Positions 6,007-8,210 of a DNA stretch of 8,210 nucleotides are shown one piece after another. The stretch spans positions 1-8,210 of the forward strand of contig CAIVOB010000048.1 of assembly GCA_903907475.1 (NCBI GenBank), read 5' to 3'. Position numbers and translations under genes: made by a program. Every line of letters begins with the position of its first letter. The stretch's first letter is position 1. The notes beneath the pieces are model-generated. The model had not been told where the DNA came from. It made no database searches and saw nothing but the letters and a program-made list of their open reading frames with translations. Source of the stretch: Candidatus Omnitrophota bacterium. GTDB lineage: Bacteria; Omnitrophota; Gorgyraeia; Gygaellales; Profunditerraquicolaceae.

Positions 6007-7259
6007 AAGTAAATTTAAAGCAAGAGATGATTAGCATTGCCAAAAACGCTTTAGTCGCGGCGCGAAAATTAGCAGTTTTGCCGACGAAGATTAAAAATAT
6101 AGTATTAGAGGAGATGGCCGCGGCTTTATTAAAAGAAAAAGCGACGATCTTAAAGGCAAACAAGCAAGATATTTTGGCACTCTCTGGTAAGGGAAAAGCC
6201 TTTATTGACCGCTTAACTTTGAATGATTCACGAATTAAGCAAATGGTGGATTCAATCCTTGAGATTGCTAGACTTAGTGATCCGGTGGGCCAGTTATTGC
6301 GCGGTTGGCAGACGCCTAATGGTTTAAAGCTGCAAAAAATACGTGTGCCGATCGGGGTGATCGCGATTATTTATGAATCTCGTCCTAACGTGACAGCGGA
6401 TTGTATCGGGCTGTGTTTTAAATCCGGAAACAGTGTTATTTTGCGCGGTGGGAGCGAAGCTTTAAAAACTAATTTAGCAATTTATGAAGTGCTTTTAGCG
6501 GTGATGCGCCGACACGGTATTGTGGAGGGCGCGATTAATTTAATTGGAACGCGCGACCGGAAAGCGATAGATATTCTCTTGAAATTAAATGCTTATATTG
6601 ATTTGGTGATGCCGCGCGGGGGAGAAGCGTTGATTAAAAGAGTGGTTAAGTTATCGCGCATTCCGGTGATTAAGCATTATAAAGGGATCTGCCATGTTTA
6701 TGTTGATGAATGGGCGGATTTAAATATGGCGCAAAATATTTGTTTTAACGCGAAAGTGCAGCGGCCGGGAGTTTGTAATGCTATGGAAAGTATGCTCGTG
6801 CACCAAGATGTCGCGGCGAGATTTTTACCCGGGATGCTTAAAATTTTTAAAGCCGCAGGTGTCCAGGTCCGGGGCTGCGCTTTGACGCAAAAAATTGTTA
6901 AAGGAGTAAAACTGGCGACAAAAAAAGATTATCGTACCGAGTATCTAGATTTAGTACTTTCGGTGAAAGTGGTCAGCGATTTGGATGTGGCGATCGCGCA
7001 TATTAATGATTATGGTTCGCATCATTCAGATAGTATCGTCACGGATAATTTAGAAAATGCCACGAAATTTACTCAAGCAGTGGATTCGGCTTGCGTTTAT
7101 GTTAATGCTTCGACCCGTTTTACCGATGGCCAGCAATTTGGAATGGGCGCGGAGATCGGAATTTCGACGGATAAATTACATGCCCGTGGCCCGATGGCAC
7201 TGGAAGAATTGACAACATATAAATATATCGTCATGGGCTCCGGCCAGGTGCGCCAGTGA
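6003..7259 (+). CDS. proA: Gamma-glutamyl phosphate reductase
   Basis: It reduces gamma-glutamyl phosphate with NADPH to glutamate semialdehyde, the second step of proline synthesis, and normally works with ProB on the same unstable intermediate. The 418-residue length is normal for the family. Visible motifs are RVPIGVIAIIYESRPNV (114-130), GNSVILRGGSEA (142-153), the MPRGGEALI stretch (203-211), HYKGICHVYVD (225-235), the catalytic cysteine in RPGVCNAMES (Cys258), GSHHSDSIVT (338-347) and the C-terminal FGMGAEIGIST (379-389) with LHARGPMALEELT (392-404). All key residues appear intact. The ATG overlaps the proB stop as ATGA with no separate ribosome binding site, so translation should be coupled. 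The 3' end overlaps nadD by 4 nt (GTGA). Confidence 0.97.
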   Translation: MKVNLKQEMISIAKNALVAARKLAVLPTKIKNIVLEEMAAALLKEKATILKANKQDILALSGKGKAFIDRLTLNDSRIKQMVDSILEIARLSDPVGQLLRGWQTPNGLKLQKIRVPIGVIAIIYESRPNVTADCIGLCFKSGNSVILRGGSEALKTNLAIYEVLLAVMRRHGIVEGAINLIGTRDRKAIDILLKLNAYIDLVMPRGGEALIKRVVKLSRIPVIKHYKGICHVYVDEWADLNMAQNICFNAKVQRPGVCNAMESMLVHQDVAARFLPGMLKIFKAAGVQVRGCALTQKIVKGVKLATKKDYRTEYLDLVLSVKVVSDLDVAIAHINDYGSHHSDSIVTDNLENATKFTQAVDSACVYVNASTRFTDGQQFGMGAEIGISTDKLHARGPMALEELTTYKYIVMGSGQVRQ

Positions 7260-7822
7260 AGATTGGCATCCTGGGAGGAACGTTTAACCCCGTGCACATT
7301 GGACATTTGATTTTAGCCGAAGAAGCCAGAGAGAAGTTGGGTTTAGATAAAATTATATTTATTCCCACGGCTTTGCCGCCGCATAAGGATAATTTAAATA
7401 TCGCTCCGGCAGCTGATCGGCTCAAAATGTTACGCCTGGCGACTAAAAGTAATAAATATTTCGCGGTTTCGGATCTGGAAATTAAACGCCAAGGCCGATC
7501 TTACACTATTGACACATTGAAAGTATTAAAACTTAAACACCCTAAGGATGAACTTTATTTTATTATCGGTTCGGATCTTTTGGAATATTTAAATGCCTGG
7601 AAGGATTTAAGCCAAATATTAAAAATGGTCAAATTTGTCGCCACCACGCGCCCGGGATATCCTTTGGAGAAGATTCCGGATTATATTCAGACTTTACCGA
7701 TTCGCGCGGTGGATGTTTCCGGTTTCGAGGTGCGCCAGTGCGTGGCAGAGAATAAATCGTTCGGGTATTTAGTCACGGATAAAGTTTTTGATTATATTAA
7801 AAAGAGAAAGTTGTATAAATGA
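7256..7822 (+). CDS. nadD: Nicotinate-nucleotide adenylyltransferase
   Basis: It transfers AMP from ATP to nicotinate mononucleotide to give deamido-NAD, the penultimate step of NAD synthesis. The 188-residue product opens with the nucleotidyltransferase motif GILGGTFNPVHIGH (4-17, His14 and His17), followed by FIPTALPPHK (35-44), RSYTIDTL (81-88) and IIGSDLLEYLNAWKDL (103-118), all typical of NadD. The C-terminal motif, usually (I/V)SST-x-IR, reads VSGFEVR (154-160): the first Ser and the Arg remain but the second Ser and the Thr are replaced. The following YLVTDKVFDYIKKRKLY is close to the usual ending. Start is GTG at 7256, overlapping the proA stop as GTGA. The neighbourhood of obg, proB, proA and nadD is a well-known bacterial gene order. 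A related adenylyltransferase is possible but less likely given the length and context. Confidence 0.93.
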   Translation: MKIGILGGTFNPVHIGHLILAEEAREKLGLDKIIFIPTALPPHKDNLNIAPAADRLKMLRLATKSNKYFAVSDLEIKRQGRSYTIDTLKVLKLKHPKDELYFIIGSDLLEYLNAWKDLSQILKMVKFVATTRPGYPLEKIPDYIQTLPIRAVDVSGFEVRQCVAENKSFGYLVTDKVFDYIKKRKLYK

Positions 7823-8210
7823 AAATAAAGATTGCTCCATCAATATTGTCGGCGGATTTTAGTCAGCTTAAAGTTGAACTTAAAAAAGTAGCCCAGGCAG
7901 GCGCGGATTTAATTCACGTTGACGTGATGGATGGCCATTTCGTGCCCAATATTACTATCGGCCCGGTGGTGGTAAAATATTTAAGTTTGGCGACGAAACT
8001 GCCTTTAGACGTGCATTTAATGATTGAGAATCCGCTCAATTATATCGATGCTTTTGTTAAAGCAGGCAGCGACATGATTACGGTGCATATTGAGACCGTG
8101 AATCTGAAAACTTTGGCCGAGATCGCGCGTAAGTTAAAGCAAGATAATGTGAAATTAGGAATTTCTTTAAATCCGAAAACGCCATTGGCGAAGATTAAAC
8201 CGGCTTTGGC
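7819..8210 (+). CDS. rpe: Ribulose-phosphate 3-epimerase, N-terminal part (cut by window end)
   Basis: It interconverts ribulose 5-phosphate and xylulose 5-phosphate in the pentose phosphate pathway. The frame opens at ATG 7819, overlapping the nadD stop as ATGA, and stays open to the last base, giving 130 complete codons of an expected 215-225. The (beta/alpha)8-barrel motifs are clear: IAPSILSADF (5-14), LIHVDVMDGHFVPN (31-44) and LDVHLMIENP (63-72), followed by AGSDMITVHIE (82-92) and LGISLNPKTP. The metal and substrate residues Ser8, His33, Asp35 and His66 are present; the catalytic Asp near residue 175 lies beyond the window. In many bacteria the gene after nadD is rsfS; here rpe takes that place. 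Confidence 0.96.
   Translation, partial: MKIKIAPSILSADFSQLKVELKKVAQAGADLIHVDVMDGHFVPNITIGPVVVKYLSLATKLPLDVHLMIENPLNYIDAFVKAGSDMITVHIETVNLKTLAEIARKLKQDNVKLGISLNPKTPLAKIKPAL

Noticed and set aside
1..8210. Mobile element, CRISPR array, defence system or toxin-antitoxin pair
   Set aside because: Every coding frame of substance is a recognised housekeeping or pilus gene; no repeats, transposase or integrase motifs, or tRNA-like sequences are visible.

Overview
The window looks like a chromosomal housekeeping region of a Gram-negative (diderm) bacterium. A secretin with a signal peptide needs an outer membrane, and the rest is a conventional bacterial translation and metabolism cluster. The tightly packed genes, frequent GTG starts, compact proteins and this gene combination would suit an uncultivated lineage such as Omnitrophota or a relative. 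That placement is an impression, not shown by the sequence.

Layout: all genes lie on the + strand. (1) Bases 1-2039 hold the 3' end of a PilP-like pilus assembly gene and a PilQ/GspD-type secretin. They overlap by 4 nt and form the end of a type IV pilus or type II secretion operon. A 10-bp perfect inverted repeat follows. (2) Bases 2104-3832 hold a half-length DUF2344 (radical-SAM-linked) protein that overlaps a ribonuclease E/G gene by 23 nt. A weak terminator-like inverted repeat follows. (3) A near-consensus sigma70-type promoter (TTGACC, 17 bp, TATAAT) and a leader of about 83 nt with a hairpin precede rplU (bL21). rplU heads a very compact run: rplU, obg, proB, proA, nadD and rpe, the last cut by the window end. 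Junctions in this run are a 9-nt gap, a 23-nt overlap and then three 4-nt overlaps (ATGA or GTGA), so translational coupling is likely.

Functionally, the first block builds the outer-membrane pore of a pilus or secretion machine. The second handles RNA processing. The third joins ribosome assembly (bL21, Obg) with the first two steps of proline synthesis (ProB, ProA), NAD synthesis (NadD) and the pentose phosphate pathway (Rpe).

I found no mobile element, CRISPR array, rRNA, tRNA or new multi-gene system; this is mostly an ordinary region. The points worth a second look are: no rpmA (bL27) between rplU and obg, the half-length DUF2344 protein without its usual radical SAM neighbour, the rplU promoter and leader hairpin, an altered C-terminal motif in NadD, a shortened Obg domain, and a long insert in the periplasmic part of the secretin. 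No stretch of more than 300 bases lacks a gene.
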